Assembly: GCF_001424125.1 (NCBI RefSeq)
Contig: NZ_LMQI01000005.1
Coordinates: forward strand, 636,037-700,036
From: Cellulomonas sp. Leaf395
Lineage (GTDB): Bacteria > Actinomycetota > Actinomycetes > Actinomycetales > Cellulomonadaceae
DNA length: 64,000 nucleotides
Direction: 5' to 3'
Below, piece by piece: positions 27,192-39,949 of this stretch. A program made the translations under genes and the position numbers. Under the pieces are notes generated by a model, which ran no database searches, had not been told where the DNA came from, and was given only the letters and a program-made list of their open reading frames with translations. How positions within the stretch are numbered: the first letter of the stretch is position 1; every line of letters starts with the position of its first letter.

Positions 27192-28235
27192 TCAGAACGG
27201 CAGGAACACGTCCACCGCGATCGCGACGGACAGCAGCGTGAGGTACGTGATCGACGCGTGGAACACGCTCATCGCGCGCAGCTTGCCGGCCTCGGGGTGC
27301 TCGGCGCGGCGCAGCAGCCCGATGCACGCCCACAGGAACCAGAGCCCCAGGGCCAGCGCGACGACGCCGTACACCCAGGTCATGCCCTGCACGGGGACCA
27401 GCAGCAGCGAGCAGGCGATCATCGCCACCGTGTACGCGATCATCTCGCGGGCGACCTTGGTGTCCTTGGCCACCACGGGCAGCATCGGGACGCCCGCGGC
27501 GGCGTAGTCGCCACGGAACTTCATCGACAGCGGCCAGTAGTGCGGCGGCGTCCAGAAGAAGATGACACCGAACAGCAGGACCGCGGTCCACGAGAGGCCG
27601 CCCGTGACCGCCGACCAGCCGATGAGCACCGGCATGCACCCCGCTGCGCCACCCCAGACGATGTTCTGCGGGGTGCGGCGCTTGAGGATCATCGTGTAGC
27701 CGACGACGTAGATGAGGATCGCGGCGGCGGTCAGCCACGCCGACGCCGGGTTCACCACGACGGCGAGCCACACGAGCGACAGGACACCGAGCGCGAGACC
27801 GAAGACGAGAGCCGCGCGGGGGCTGACCTCGCCGGTCACGATCGGGCGCCGTTTGGTGCGGTTCATGATCTTGTCGATGTCGCGGTCGAGGTAGCAGTTC
27901 AGGACGTTGGCCGAGCCGGCCGCGGCCGCGCCACCGACGAGGGTCGCGACCACCAGACCGAAGGGGGGGAAGCCGCCCTGCGCCAGGATCATCGTCGGGA
28001 GCGTGGTGACCAGCAGGAGCTCGATCACGCGCGGCTTGGTCAGCGCGACGTACGGCCCGACCGTGCGGCGCAGGCGAGCGAGCGGACCGCTCGGGGCGGC
28101 GGTGGTGGCGGTTGCCTCAGGTGCACCCGGGGTCGACGCGGAGGACGCTCCGGCGTCGTCGACTGACAGGGGGCTGCTGAGGCGCACGCGCTGCGATTCC
28201 GTTCGTGTTCCGGCGGGGATGGGTCGCGCAGACAT
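27192..28235 (-). CDS. ctaB: Protoheme IX farnesyltransferase (heme O synthase)
   Basis: A 347-residue UbiA-family prenyltransferase with eight or nine membrane spans after a 55-residue Ser/Ala-rich leader. The first prenyl-diphosphate site is '[19 protein letters not shown]' (NxxxDxxxD). '[18 protein letters not shown]' covers the second. '[18 protein letters not shown]' is characteristic of CtaB. It attaches farnesyl to heme B to give heme O, needed for aa3 oxidase. It is divergent from tkt, a common actinobacterial arrangement, and directly upstream of xerD. Confidence 0.95.
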   Translation of the reverse strand: MSARPIPAGTRTESQRVRLSSPLSVDDAGASSASTPGAPEATATTAAPSGPLARLRRTVGPYVALTKPRVIELLLVTTLPTMILAQGGFPPFGLVVATLVGGAAAAGSANVLNCYLDRDIDKIMNRTKRRPIVTGEVSPRAALVFGLALGVLSLVWLAVVVNPASAWLTAAAILIYVVGYTMILKRRTPQNIVWGGAAGCMPVLIGWSAVTGGLSWTAVLLFGVIFFWTPPHYWPLSMKFRGDYAAAGVPMLPVVAKDTKVAREMIAYTVAMIACSLLLVPVQGMTWVYGVVALALGLWFLWACIGLLRRAEHPEAGKLRAMSVFHASITYLTLLSVAIAVDVFLPF

Positions 28236-28313
28236 GCTACGGCCTGCGCCTGCGCCAGGGCGCGACGGGGGCGCCGGATCGCCAGGCGTCCGTGTGAGAT
28301 CGGTCGCTCCGCC

Positions 28314-28357
28314 GCGTGATGGTCACGCCCGGCACCGGTACCCGGGTGCGCTATAAG
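28314..28357 (+). promoter_or_regulatory. Candidate tkt promoter region with a GCGTGA-N3-TCACGC palindrome
   Basis: The 270-nt ctaB-tkt spacer contains a perfect inverted repeat GCGTGA-TGG-TCACGC at 28314-28328. It also contains a -10-like TATAAG at 28352-28357 on the plus strand. The palindrome centre lies about 31 nt upstream of the TATAAG, over the -35 position, so it is a plausible operator. No good -35 hexamer is seen. The tkt leader from here would be about 140 nt. Regulator unknown. Confidence 0.35.
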
Positions 28358-28505
28358 GTCGGTTCGCACGGTCCGACGACCGCCGTGACGGCGTGACGTC
28401 CCACCTGCCCGGCATCCGACGCGGATGTCGTCTCATCTCGAAATCACGTCGAAGATCTCGTCCGACACGACACCCGGCCCTCTGCCCGGGTGGAAATGAG
28501 GTTCG

Positions 28506-30680
<2,175 letters not shown>

Positions 30681-30690
30681 GTCTGAACGG

Positions 30691-30725
30691 GCGCGTCGGC
30701 CCCGGTCACTCCGGGGCCGACGCGC
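30691..30725 (+). promoter_or_regulatory. Strong intercistronic hairpin between tkt and tal
   Basis: A perfect 15-bp stem (30691-30705 with 30711-30725, GCGCGTCGGCCCCGG and its complement) closes a 5-nt loop, placed just before the tal Shine-Dalgarno AGGAGAAGGGG. There is no U tract, so it is more likely an mRNA-stabilising or attenuating structure than a full terminator. It may set different tkt and tal levels. Confidence 0.6.
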
Positions 30726-30746
30726 AGGAGAAGGGGATCGATCGAC

Positions 30747-31889
30747 ATGGCACCGAGCAGCACCCCTCTGGCACGGCTGGCTGACGCCGGCGTCGCGATC
30801 TGGCTCGACGACCTCTCGCGCGAACGCCTGCGCACGGGGAACCTCGCGGAGCTCGTCGAGGCGAAGGGCGTCGTCGGCGTGACCACGAACCCGTCCATCT
30901 TCGCGAGCGCGCTGGCGAAGGGCGACGCCTACGACGAGCAGCTGCGTGAGCTCGCCGCGGACGGAGCCGACGTGGACGCGGCAGTCTTCCGCATCACGAC
31001 GGACGACGTCCGGCAGGCCGCCGACGTGCTGCGGCCCGTGTACGACGCCACCGACGGCGTGGACGGCCGGGTGTCGATCGAGGTCGATCCCCGGCTGGCC
31101 AGGGACACCGACGGCACGATCGCGTCCGCGAAGTCGTTGTGGTCGACGGTCGACCGGCCGAACGTCTTCATCAAGATCCCGGCCACGCGCGAGGGGCTGC
31201 CGGCGATCACCGCGGTTCTCGCCGAGGGCATCAGCGTCAACGTCACGCTGATCTTCTCGCTCCAGCGGTACAGCGATGTCATCGACGCGTTCCAGAGCGG
31301 CCTGGAGCAGGCCGAGGCCAACGGGCACGACCTGGCGCCCATCGCCTCGGTCGCCTCGTTCTTCGTCTCCAGGGTCGACGCGGCGATCGATCCCCGCCTC
31401 GACGCGATCGGTACTCCCGAGGCCGCGGCCCTGCGCGGGAAGGCCGCGATCGCGAACGCCCGTCTGGCGTACGCGCTCAACCAGGACGCCGTCGCCGACG
31501 AGCGCTGGAAGGCGCTCGCCAGGGCTGGCGCGCACCCGCAGCGACCGCTGTGGGCGTCCACGGGTGTGAAGGACAAGGCGTACCCGGACACCCTGTACGT
31601 CGACGAGCTGGTCGTCGCGGGTGTCGTCAACACCATGCCCGAAGCCACGCTGAACGCGGTCGCGGACCACGGCGGCGACGGTAGCGACACGGTGACGGGA
31701 ACTCGTCCGGAGTCGCAGGCCGTCATCGACGGCCTGCGGGACCTGGGCATCGACATCGACGAGGTGACCGAGCAGCTGGAGGTCGAGGGCGTGGACAAGT
31801 TCTCGGCGAGCTGGGGAGACCTCCTCGGCACCGTTTCCGACGGCCTGGCCGGTGTCGCCGACCAGAACGCGTCCGGGGGCGCCAGGTGA
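30747..31889 (+). CDS. tal: Transaldolase
   Basis: A 380-residue enzyme moving a dihydroxyacetone unit between sedoheptulose-7-phosphate and glyceraldehyde-3-phosphate. The TIM-barrel strands include '[16 protein letters not shown]' at the start, '[16 protein letters not shown]', the Schiff-base lysine strand '[16 protein letters not shown]' (about residue 145), and '[17 protein letters not shown]' near the phosphate site. The length matches the longer actinobacterial subclass. The stop overlaps the zwf GTG (GTGA). A good AGGAGAAGGGG lies upstream. Confidence 0.97.
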   Translation: MAPSSTPLARLADAGVAIWLDDLSRERLRTGNLAELVEAKGVVGVTTNPSIFASALAKGDAYDEQLRELAADGADVDAAVFRITTDDVRQAADVLRPVYDATDGVDGRVSIEVDPRLARDTDGTIASAKSLWSTVDRPNVFIKIPATREGLPAITAVLAEGISVNVTLIFSLQRYSDVIDAFQSGLEQAEANGHDLAPIASVASFFVSRVDAAIDPRLDAIGTPEAAALRGKAAIANARLAYALNQDAVADERWKALARAGAHPQRPLWASTGVKDKAYPDTLYVDELVVAGVVNTMPEATLNAVADHGGDGSDTVTGTRPESQAVIDGLRDLGIDIDEVTEQLEVEGVDKFSASWGDLLGTVSDGLAGVADQNASGGAR

Positions 31890-33427
31890 GCCCGAGCAAG
31901 GTGTCCGCCGGCAACAACCCCCTGCGCGACCCCCGCGACCGCCGCCTCCCCCGCATCGCGGGCCCCTGCGGTCTGGTCATCTTCGGCGTCACGGGCGACC
32001 TGGCCCGCAAGAAGCTGATGCCCGCCGTCTACGACCTCACCAACCGAGGTCTGCTCCCACCCGGGTTCGCGCTCACGGGCTTCGCCCGGCGCGACTGGGC
32101 CCGGCAGGACTTCGAGCAGATCGTGCACGACTCGGTCAAGGAGCACGCCCGCACGCCGTTCCGCGAGGCGACGTGGCGCCAGCTCTCCGAGGGCATCCGG
32201 TTCGTGCAGGGCACGTTCGACGACGACGACGCCTTCGACCGGCTCCGGGACACCGTCGAGGAGCTCGACGCCTCGCGCGGGACCGGCGGCAACCACGCGT
32301 TCTACCTCTCGGTGCCGCCGAGCGCGTTCCCCGTCGTCTGCAAGCAGCTCGCCCGGTCGGGGCTGTCGCAGCCTCAGGACGGCACCTGGCGCCGGGTCGT
32401 CATCGAGAAGCCCTTCGGGCACGACCTGGCGAGCGCGCGTGAGCTCAACGAGATCGTCTCGAGCGTGTTCCGCCCGGACGACATCTTCCGGATCGACCAC
32501 TACCTGGGCAAGGAGACGGTCCAGAACCTCCTGGCACTGCGCTTCGCCAACCAGCTCTACGAGCCCATCTGGAACGCCCACTATGTCGACCACGTCCAGA
32601 TCACGATGGCCGAGGACATCGGCATCGGTGGCCGCGCGGGGTACTACGACGGCATCGGCGCCGCCCGCGACGTGATCCAGAACCACCTGCTCCAGCTCCT
32701 CGCCCTCACGGCGATGGAGGAGCCGGCGTCGTTCGAGGCGTCGAGCCTGACGGCCGAGAAGGTCAAGGTCCTGTCGGCGGTCCGACTTCCTCGGGAGATC
32801 GGCAAGCACACCGCCCGCGGCCAGTACGCGGCCGGGTGGCAGGGTGGCGAGAAGGTCGTCGGCTACCTCGAGGAGGAGGGCTTCAACCCGGAGTCGACCA
32901 CCGAGACGTTCGCCGCGATCCGCGTCGACATCGACAACCGCCGCTGGGCGGGGGTGCCGTTCTACCTGCGCACGGGCAAGCGTCTGGGTCGTCGCGTCAC
33001 GGAGATCGCCGTCGTCTTCAAGCGTGCGCCGCACCTGCCCTTCGAGTCGACCGCCACCGAGGAGCTGGGCAAGAACGCCCTGGTCATCCGCGTCCAGCCC
33101 GACGAGGGCGTGACGCTGCGGTTCGGTGCCAAGGTGCCGGGCACCGCGATGGAGGTCCGGGACGTCACGATGGACTTCGGCTACGGCCACGCGTTCACCG
33201 AGTCGTCGCCCGAGGCGTACGAGCGTCTCATCCTCGACGTGCTGCTGGGTGACCCGCCGCTGTTCCCCCGGCACGAAGAGGTCGAGCTGTCCTGGAAGGT
33301 GCTCGACCCCATCACCGAGTACTGGGCGAGCAAGGGCAAACCCGAGGAGTACCGCTCCGGCACCTGGGGCCCGGAGTCGGCGGACCAGATGATGGCGCGC
33401 GACGGGCGAGCCTGGAGGCGACCATGA
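31886..33427 (+). CDS. zwf: Glucose-6-phosphate 1-dehydrogenase
   Basis: A 513-residue enzyme catalysing the NADP-linked first step of the oxidative pentose-phosphate pathway. '[21 protein letters not shown]' is the dinucleotide-binding GxxGDLA motif (about residues 32-52), and '[21 protein letters not shown]' is the substrate-binding and catalytic signature (RIDHYLGK, about 200). '[12 protein letters not shown]' is the second family motif. GTG start inside the tal stop codon; the stop overlaps the opcA ATG by 4 nt. Its partner OpcA is encoded next. Confidence 0.97.
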   Translation: MSPSKVSAGNNPLRDPRDRRLPRIAGPCGLVIFGVTGDLARKKLMPAVYDLTNRGLLPPGFALTGFARRDWARQDFEQIVHDSVKEHARTPFREATWRQLSEGIRFVQGTFDDDDAFDRLRDTVEELDASRGTGGNHAFYLSVPPSAFPVVCKQLARSGLSQPQDGTWRRVVIEKPFGHDLASARELNEIVSSVFRPDDIFRIDHYLGKETVQNLLALRFANQLYEPIWNAHYVDHVQITMAEDIGIGGRAGYYDGIGAARDVIQNHLLQLLALTAMEEPASFEASSLTAEKVKVLSAVRLPREIGKHTARGQYAAGWQGGEKVVGYLEEEGFNPESTTETFAAIRVDIDNRRWAGVPFYLRTGKRLGRRVTEIAVVFKRAPHLPFESTATEELGKNALVIRVQPDEGVTLRFGAKVPGTAMEVRDVTMDFGYGHAFTESSPEAYERLILDVLLGDPPLFPRHEEVELSWKVLDPITEYWASKGKPEEYRSGTWGPESADQMMARDGRAWRRP

Positions 33428-34341
33428 TCATCGAGATGCCCGGCACGACCACGCGGGCCATCAACAGGCGTCTGCTCAAGGAGCGCGACGAGGGCGGAGC
33501 GATCGCCCTGGGGCGCGTCCTCACGCTCGTCATCTCCGTAGGTGACCGGGACCCGGACGAGGCCATCGACGCCGCGAACGACGCCAGCCGCGAGCACCCG
33601 TGCCGCGTCATCGTCATCGCGAACGACACCAAGGACCGCGCGTCGAACCTCGACGCCCAGATCCGGCTCGGGGGTGACGCGGGTGCGAGCGAGGTGCTGG
33701 TGCTGCGCCCGTCCGGGCAGCTGGAGCGGCACCTGGACACGCTCGTGATCCCCCTGCTGCTCCCGGACGCGCCCATCGTCACGTGGTGGCCGTACGAGAT
33801 CCCCGAGAATCCGGCCGAGCACCCCCTCGGCCGCATGGCGACCCGGCGGATCACCGACTCGACGCAGTGCGCGCACCCGAACACGGCGCTCCGCACGCTG
33901 GCGGCGTCGCACACCGACGGTGACACCGACCTGGCGTGGACGCGCGCGACCCTGTGGCGCGGGCTCATCGCCGCGACGCTCGACCAGCCGCCGTACGAAC
34001 AGGTACACAAGGCCGTCGTCGTCGGCGAGAGCACGCACCCGTCCGTCGACCTGATGGCCGCGTGGCTCGCTTACGCCCTGAAGTGCCCGGTCGAGATCGA
34101 GCGCGTCCCCGACGCGCTGGCCATCACCCAGGTGCGGCTGGAGCGGTCGTCCGGTGACATCGTGCTCGACCGGCCGGACGGCAAGACCGCCGCGCTGCGT
34201 CAGCCCGACCAGCCGGAGCACCGGATCGCCCTCCCGATCCGGCAGCTGCGCGAGTGCCTGGCGGAGGAGCTGCGGCGGCTCGACGCGGACGAGGTCTACG
34301 GCGAGGTCCTGCAGAAGGGCCTCCCGAGGATCGACGCATGA
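33424..34341 (+). CDS. opcA: Glucose-6-phosphate dehydrogenase assembly protein OpcA
   Basis: A 305-residue protein of the OpcA family, found only with actinobacterial and cyanobacterial zwf and needed for active G6PDH oligomers. Recognisable segments are '[26 protein letters not shown]' at the start (key MPGT and GGA), 'PDAPIVTWWPYEIP', 'RRITDSTQCAHP' and 'DTDLAWTRATLWRGLIAATLDQPP'. No catalytic motif is expected. Coupled to zwf before it and to pgl after it by ATGA overlaps. Confidence 0.95.
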   Translation: MIIEMPGTTTRAINRRLLKERDEGGAIALGRVLTLVISVGDRDPDEAIDAANDASREHPCRVIVIANDTKDRASNLDAQIRLGGDAGASEVLVLRPSGQLERHLDTLVIPLLLPDAPIVTWWPYEIPENPAEHPLGRMATRRITDSTQCAHPNTALRTLAASHTDGDTDLAWTRATLWRGLIAATLDQPPYEQVHKAVVVGESTHPSVDLMAAWLAYALKCPVEIERVPDALAITQVRLERSSGDIVLDRPDGKTAALRQPDQPEHRIALPIRQLRECLAEELRRLDADEVYGEVLQKGLPRIDA

Positions 34342-35786
34342 GCCGCGACGTCCTCGTCCACCCCGACGCCCGTGTGCTCGCCGAGTCGGTGGCGGCTCGC
34401 CTGCTCACGCACCTGGTCGACATCCAGTCGCACCGCTCCCCCGTCCACGTCGTCCTCACCGGTGGCACGGTCGGCATCGCGACTCTCGAGGCGGTCGCGG
34501 CGAGCCCGGTGCGGGACGCCGTCGACTGGTCGGGCGTGCACCTGTGGTGGGGCGACGAGCGCTTCCTGCCCGACGGCGACCCGGACCGCAACGAGACGCA
34601 GGCCCGCAACGCCCTCATCGACGCGCTCGGTGACGCACTGCCGGCCGAGAACGTGCACCCGATGCCCGCGAGGTCGGACGACGTGACCACGCCGGAGGCG
34701 TCTGCTGACGCCTATGCAGCCGCGCTGACCGAGGCCGGCTCACCCGCCTTCGACGTGCTGGTGCTGGGCATGGGGCCTGACGGGCACATCGCCTCACTGT
34801 TCCCCGAGCACGACGCGCTCGCCGTGACGGGGCAGCCGACGGTCGGAGTGCACGGATCCCCCAAACCGCCGCCGGAGCGGGTCTCGCTGACCTACGACGC
34901 GATCCGCGGCGCCCGGGAGGTCTGGGTGGTCGCGTCCGGCACGGAGAAGGCCCAGGCGGTCGCCTCCGCCCTCCGCGGCGCCCCCGTGACCACGACTCCG
35001 GCCGCGGGTGCGATCGGCACGGAGCGGACGCTCTGGCTCGTCGACATCGCCGCCACCGAGGGCCTGGGCACGCCTGCCGCACTCTCGACGACGGCCGCGG
35101 CCTTCCCAGCCGCGGTGGACGCCGCCGCCGAGCGTTGGACCCACGTCGACGAGTACTTCTCGGTGCTGGTGCCCGAGGACGTCGCCCTGGTCGACACCCG
35201 GCACGCCGCTGCTGCGGGTGGTCTCCCGGACATCGCCGTCGCCGCGAACCAGGGCAAGCTCCTGCACCTGCTGGCACAATCGGTCGGTGCGCGACGGATC
35301 CTCGAGATCGGCACGCTCGGGGGCTACAGCACGCTCTGGCTCGCCCGGGCCCTGCCGTCCGACGGCCGCCTCACGACCCTCGAGATCGACCCCGAGCACG
35401 CCCGCGTCGCGACGGACTCGCTCACGCAGGCGGGCGTCGACGAACTCGTCGACGTGCTCGTCGGGCCGGCGGCCGACACGCTCGACCGCCTCATCGAGGA
35501 GGAGACGGCGCCGTACGACCTCGTGTTCATCGACGCCGACAAGCAGTCGATCCCCCGCTACCTCGGGCAGACCCTCGAGCTCACGCGTCCGGGGTCCCTC
35601 GTCATCGTCGACAACGTCGTCCGAGGCGGGGCCGTCGTGGAGGCGGACCACCCGGACGACCGGGTGCAGGGCGTCCGGTCGATGGTCGAGCTGCTCACGG
35701 ACCACCCGCGCTACGACGCCACGGTCGTCCAGACGGTCGGCACCAAGGGATACGACGGCTTCGCTCTCCTGCGCGTCCGCGACTGA
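34338..35786 (+). CDS. pgl: 6-phosphogluconolactonase fused in frame to a class I O-methyltransferase
   Basis: One uninterrupted 482-codon frame holds two complete enzymes. Residues 1-about 245 are Pgl: 'VVLTGGTVGIATLEAV', 'WGDERFLPDGDPDRNETQARNAL', 'LGMGPDGHIASLFP' and the closing 'GTERTLWLVDIAA'. After an Ala/Thr/Pro linker (about 246-262), residues 263-482 are a MdmC/COMT-like O-methyltransferase: 'NQGKLLHLLA', SAM motif 'RILEIGTLGGYSTLWLA', 'YDLVFIDADKQSIPRYL', 'IVDNVVRGGAVV', 'VQTVGTKGYDGF'. Both lengths match stand-alone relatives. ATG 34338 overlaps opcA. I see no RBS or convincing start at the joint. Pgl hydrolyses 6-phosphogluconolactone; the methyl acceptor is unknown. Confidence 0.88.
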   Translation: MSRDVLVHPDARVLAESVAARLLTHLVDIQSHRSPVHVVLTGGTVGIATLEAVAASPVRDAVDWSGVHLWWGDERFLPDGDPDRNETQARNALIDALGDALPAENVHPMPARSDDVTTPEASADAYAAALTEAGSPAFDVLVLGMGPDGHIASLFPEHDALAVTGQPTVGVHGSPKPPPERVSLTYDAIRGAREVWVVASGTEKAQAVASALRGAPVTTTPAAGAIGTERTLWLVDIAATEGLGTPAALSTTAAAFPAAVDAAAERWTHVDEYFSVLVPEDVALVDTRHAAAAGGLPDIAVAANQGKLLHLLAQSVGARRILEIGTLGGYSTLWLARALPSDGRLTTLEIDPEHARVATDSLTQAGVDELVDVLVGPAADTLDRLIEEETAPYDLVFIDADKQSIPRYLGQTLELTRPGSLVIVDNVVRGGAVVEADHPDDRVQGVRSMVELLTDHPRYDATVVQTVGTKGYDGFALLRVRD

Positions 35787-35800
35787 GACCGGAGAACCAC

Positions 35801-35830
35801 GAAGGCCCCCGCACCAGTGCGGGGGCCTTC
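35801..35830. terminator. Bidirectional hairpin terminator between pgl and rbpA
   Basis: A perfect 13-bp stem GAAGGCCCCCGCA (35801-35813) pairs with 35818-35830 around the loop CCAG. It lies 14 nt after the fused pgl stop and 14 nt beyond the rbpA stop on the opposite strand, so it can serve both convergent transcripts. Confidence 0.85.
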
Positions 35831-35844
35831 GTCATGTGCAGTGT

Positions 35845-36192
35845 TCAGCCGCCGCGCTTGGCGCGCAGCGCAGCCAGTGCCTCGTCCAGGATCGCGGCGC
35901 CGTCCTCGTCGGAGCGTCGCTCCTTCACGTAGGCCAGGTGCGTCTTGTACGGCTCGTTCTTCGACGGAGACGGAGGGTTCTCCTGGTCCTGCCCGGCGGG
36001 GAACCCGCAGCGTGGGCAGTCCCACGTCACCGGTGCCTCGAGAGCGGCCTCCTCCGCGAAGCTGGGGCGTGTCTCGTGACCGTTGGCGCACCAGTACGAC
36101 ACCCAGATCCGCGGGGCCGTGTCACCGCGCTCGGCCTCACCCATCGGGCCCGCGCCGACTCGCGACCCCCTGATCGCGCTCCCGCTCGCCAT
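35845..36192 (-). CDS. rbpA: RNA polymerase-binding protein RbpA
   Basis: A 115-residue actinobacteria-specific transcription factor. The core carries a zinc-ribbon-like pair, 'SYWCANGHETRPSF' and 'WDCPRCGFPAG'. The C-terminal sigma-interaction helix runs from 'KTHLAYVKERRSDEDGAAILDEALAALR'. RbpA binds RNA polymerase and group I/II sigma factors and stabilises open complexes. The length is normal. It sits beside secG, the usual order. Its presence is strong evidence for an actinobacterial host. Confidence 0.97.
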   Translation of the reverse strand: MASGSAIRGSRVGAGPMGEAERGDTAPRIWVSYWCANGHETRPSFAEEAALEAPVTWDCPRCGFPAGQDQENPPSPSKNEPYKTHLAYVKERRSDEDGAAILDEALAALRAKRGG

Positions 36193-36203
36193 CGCCTACC
36201 GCC

Positions 36204-36446
36204 TCAGACCGTGCGCTCGATGAGACCCAGCAGGACGATGATCGTCGTCCACACGAGTGCGGTGCCCACCGTGATGCGGTTGAGGTTGCGCTCCGCGACG
36301 CCGGAGCTCCCTGCGCTGCTCGTGATGCCACCGCCGAACATGTCCGACAGTCCACCGCCCTTGCCCTTGTGGAGCAGGACGAGCGGGATGAGAAGGAGGC
36401 TGGTCAGCACCAGCAGCACCTGGAGGGTGATACGAAGGCCAGTCAC
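36204..36446 (-). CDS. secG: Preprotein translocase subunit SecG
   Basis: An 80-residue protein with two membrane helices ('ITLQVLLVLTSLLLIPLVLLH' and 'ITVGTALVWTTIIVLLGLI') joined by the SecG loop 'KGKGGGLSDMFGGG'. It assists SecYE in protein export. GTG 36446 is preferred over GTG 36464 because TGAGGAAC, a plausible RBS, lies 9 nt before it within the longer frame. It follows tpiA on the same strand after a 166-nt gap holding a hairpin. Confidence 0.93.
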   Translation of the reverse strand: MTGLRITLQVLLVLTSLLLIPLVLLHKGKGGGLSDMFGGGITSSAGSSGVAERNLNRITVGTALVWTTIIVLLGLIERTV

Positions 36447-36558
36447 GTCGGTGTAGTTCCTCACTGGGCGGGCACATCGACGGCGGTAGAGCCAGCGACG
36501 TTGCGGTGGACCGCGGTACAGGGTAGGCGACGAGTGGGGCGATAAGCCACCACCGTGC

Positions 36559-36595
36559 CCAGGCAGGTCCCGGAGATTTCCCGGAACCTGCCTGG
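36559..36595 (-). terminator. Hairpin downstream of tpiA (probable terminator)
   Basis: CCAGGCAGGTCCCGG (36559-36573) pairs with 36581-36595 with one mismatch across a 7-nt loop. It lies 18 nt beyond the tpiA stop on the minus strand. No T run follows, so termination may be partial, leaving some read-through into secG. Confidence 0.55.
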
Positions 36596-36612
36596 CTCAC
36601 ATCGGTGTCAGG

Positions 36613-37407
36613 TCACAGACCGACGGCGTGCGACTTGTACCGCGCGATCGCGGCGAACTCCTCGGGGTCCAGGCTGGCGCCGCCGACGAGTGCACCGTCG
36701 ACGTCCGGCTTGGCCATGATCGAGGCGACGTTCGACGACTTCACCGAGCCGCCGTAGAGCACGCGGACCGCGTCGGCCGTCTCGGCGTCGTAGAGCTCGG
36801 CGATGCGGGCACGGATGGCCGCGGCCAGCTCCTGCGCGTCCTCCGGGGTCGCCGTCTCGCCGGTGCCGATGGCCCAGACGGGCTCGTACGCGACGACGAT
36901 CGTGGCCACCTGGGCGGCCGTCAGACCGGCCAGGGCGCCGTCGAGCTGCGCCAGCGTGTGCGGGACGTGCTCCCCGGCCTTGCGGACGTCGAGCACCTCC
37001 CCGACGCACAGGATCGGGGTGATGCCCGCGCCGAGCGCCGACTTCACCTTGGCGTTGACCAGCTCGTCGGACTCGTTGTGGTACTCGCGGCGCTCCGAGT
37101 GGCCGATCGCGACGTACGTGACCCCGAGCTTGGCCAGGAACAGCGGCGAGATCTCGCCGGTGTACGCGCCCGACGCGTGCGCCGAGACGTCCTGCGCGCC
37201 GTAGACGAGCTCGAGCTTGTCGGCGTCGACCAGTGTCTGCACGCTGCGCAGGTCCGTGAACGGGGGCAGCACGCAGACCTCGACAGCCGCGAAGTCGTGC
37301 CGGGCGTCCTTGAGCGTCCACGCGAGCTTCTGCACCGTGTGCGTGGCCTGGTGGTGGTCCAGGTTCATCTTCCAGTTGCCCGCCATCAGCGGGGTGCGAG
37401 TGGTCAA
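36613..37407 (-). CDS. tpiA: Triosephosphate isomerase
   Basis: A 264-residue TIM barrel interconverting DHAP and glyceraldehyde-3-phosphate. All catalytic positions are visible: Asn-Lys in '[12 protein letters not shown]' (near residue 11), His in '[13 protein letters not shown]' (about 105), Glu in '[22 protein letters not shown]' (about 175), and the phosphate-binding '[11 protein letters not shown]'. It starts 3 nt after the pgk stop, the last gene of gap-pgk-tpiA. Confidence 0.97.
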   Translation of the reverse strand: MTTRTPLMAGNWKMNLDHHQATHTVQKLAWTLKDARHDFAAVEVCVLPPFTDLRSVQTLVDADKLELVYGAQDVSAHASGAYTGEISPLFLAKLGVTYVAIGHSERREYHNESDELVNAKVKSALGAGITPILCVGEVLDVRKAGEHVPHTLAQLDGALAGLTAAQVATIVVAYEPVWAIGTGETATPEDAQELAAAIRARIAELYDAETADAVRVLYGGSVKSSNVASIMAKPDVDGALVGGASLDPEEFAAIARYKSHAVGL

Positions 37408-37410
37408 CGC

Positions 37411-38610
37411 TCAGTCCTCCAGAACCGCGATGCCGGGGAGCGTCTTGCCCTCGAGGAACTCGAGGCTCGCGCCACCACCGGTCGAGATGTGTCCGAACCC
37501 GGCCTCGTCGAAGCCGAGCGTGCGCACGGCCGCGGCGGAGTCGCCACCGCCGACGATCGTGAAGCCACCGTTCGCGCCCGCGTCGACGAGTGCCTGCGCG
37601 ACAGCGCGCGTGCCGCCCGAGAACGCCTCGAACTCGAACACGCCGGCCGGACCGTTCCAGACGACCGTCTTGGCGTCGACGATCTTCGACGCGAAGAGCG
37701 CGCTCGACTCGGGACCGATGTCGAGACCGATCGTGCCGTCAGGGATGGCGTCGGCCGGGACGATCTGCGCCGGGGAGTCGGCCTTGAACTCGTCGGCCAC
37801 GACGATGTCGGTGGGCAGCACGATCTCCACACCGGCCTCCTCGGCCTGCGCGAGGTAGCCCTTGACGGTCTCGATCTGGTCCTCCTCGAGGAGCGAGTTG
37901 CCCACCGAGTAGCCCTTCGCCGCGAGGAACGTGAACAGCATGCCGCCACCGATGAGCAGGCGGTCCGCCTTGGTCAGCAGGTTGGCGATGACGCCGAGCT
38001 TGTCCGACACCTTGGAGCCGCCGAGGACGACCACGTAGGGCCGCGCGGGGTCGTCGGTCGCCTTGCGTAGCGACGCGACCTCCTTGAGGACGAGCTTGCC
38101 GACCGCGTGCGGGAGCACCAGCGCGACGTCGTACACCGACGCCTGCTTGCGGTGCACGACGCCGAAGCCGTCGGACACGAAGACATCAGCAAGGCCGGCC
38201 AGCTCCCCCGCCAGCTCGGCACGCTCGGCGTCGACCTTGGACGTCTCGCGCGGGTCGAACCGGATGTTCTCCAGCAGGGCGATCTCGCCGTCCTGGAGCG
38301 CGGCGACGGCGGCCTTGGCCGAGTCGCCGACGACGTCGGTCGCCAGCGCGACGGGCTGGCCCAGCACCTCGGCGAGCCGGTCGGCGACGGGCTTGAGCGA
38401 GTACTTGTCCTCCGGGGCGCCCTTGGGGCGGCCGAGGTGGGCTGTCACGACCACGCGCGCACCGGCGGCGAGCAGCGCCTGGAGCGTCGGGAGGGCCGCG
38501 CGCACGCGGCCGTCGTCCGTGATGGTGGTGCCGTCGAGCGGCACGTTGAAGTCGGAGCGGACGAGCACGCGCTTGCCGCGCAGGTCGCCGAGGTCCTCGA
38601 TGGTCTTCAT
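37411..38610 (-). CDS. pgk: Phosphoglycerate kinase
   Basis: A 399-residue two-domain kinase making ATP from 1,3-bisphosphoglycerate. '[14 protein letters not shown]' is the N-terminal signature (about 15-28), '[11 protein letters not shown]' and 'RFDPRETSK' contact substrate, '[15 protein letters not shown]' starts the hinge, and '[12 protein letters not shown]' binds nucleotide near the C-terminus. ATG 38610 gives '[15 protein letters not shown]', the usual beginning. A 117-nt spacer with a strong hairpin separates it from gap. Confidence 0.97.
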   Translation of the reverse strand: MKTIEDLGDLRGKRVLVRSDFNVPLDGTTITDDGRVRAALPTLQALLAAGARVVVTAHLGRPKGAPEDKYSLKPVADRLAEVLGQPVALATDVVGDSAKAAVAALQDGEIALLENIRFDPRETSKVDAERAELAGELAGLADVFVSDGFGVVHRKQASVYDVALVLPHAVGKLVLKEVASLRKATDDPARPYVVVLGGSKVSDKLGVIANLLTKADRLLIGGGMLFTFLAAKGYSVGNSLLEEDQIETVKGYLAQAEEAGVEIVLPTDIVVADEFKADSPAQIVPADAIPDGTIGLDIGPESSALFASKIVDAKTVVWNGPAGVFEFEAFSGGTRAVAQALVDAGANGGFTIVGGGDSAAAVRTLGFDEAGFGHISTGGGASLEFLEGKTLPGIAVLED

Positions 38611-38652
38611 GCGTCTTCTTCCCGTGACTCGTGCAGGGGCTGACACGGCAAC

Positions 38653-38695
38653 GTCCGCGTGCGCCCGGGCCACAGGGGCCGGGGCGCACGCGGAC
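38653..38695 (-). promoter_or_regulatory. Intercistronic hairpin between gap and pgk
   Basis: A perfect 13-bp stem GTCCGCGTGCGCC (38653-38665) pairs with 38683-38695, enclosing a GC-rich 17-nt interior that can pair further. It sits between the gap stop and the pgk start on the minus strand with no T tract. It probably gives partial termination or 3'-end protection, letting gap mRNA exceed pgk mRNA. Confidence 0.55.
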
Positions 38696-38727
38696 GCATG
38701 ACCGTCACTACAGGTGCAGCGAGACCG

Positions 38728-39786
<1,059 letters not shown>

Positions 39787-39870
39787 TCACGCACGCCGCT
39801 GTGCGTTCCAACCGCCCACCGGGCTACCGCGCACAGCACGGACGCACGTCTGGCGGTCGGATGACCCGAG

Positions 39871-39894
39871 CCTATACCCGTGACGACGGTCACG
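39871..39894 (-). promoter_or_regulatory. CRP/GlxR-like palindrome next to a TATAGG element, upstream of gap
   Basis: CGTGACGACGGTCACG (39879-39894) is a GTGA-N6-TCAC inverted repeat with the same half-site spacing as the CRP/GlxR consensus TGTGA-N6-TCACA. Directly downstream on the minus strand is a -10-like TATAGG/TAGGCT. A regulator bound here would cover the -35 to -10 spacer of a gap promoter about 140 nt from the start codon. The assignment is by pattern only. Confidence 0.35.
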
Positions 39895-39949
39895 CGGACA
39901 GCGCCCGAAGAGTCAGGACGAAGGTCCCGGCACGGACTCGGACGCCGGC

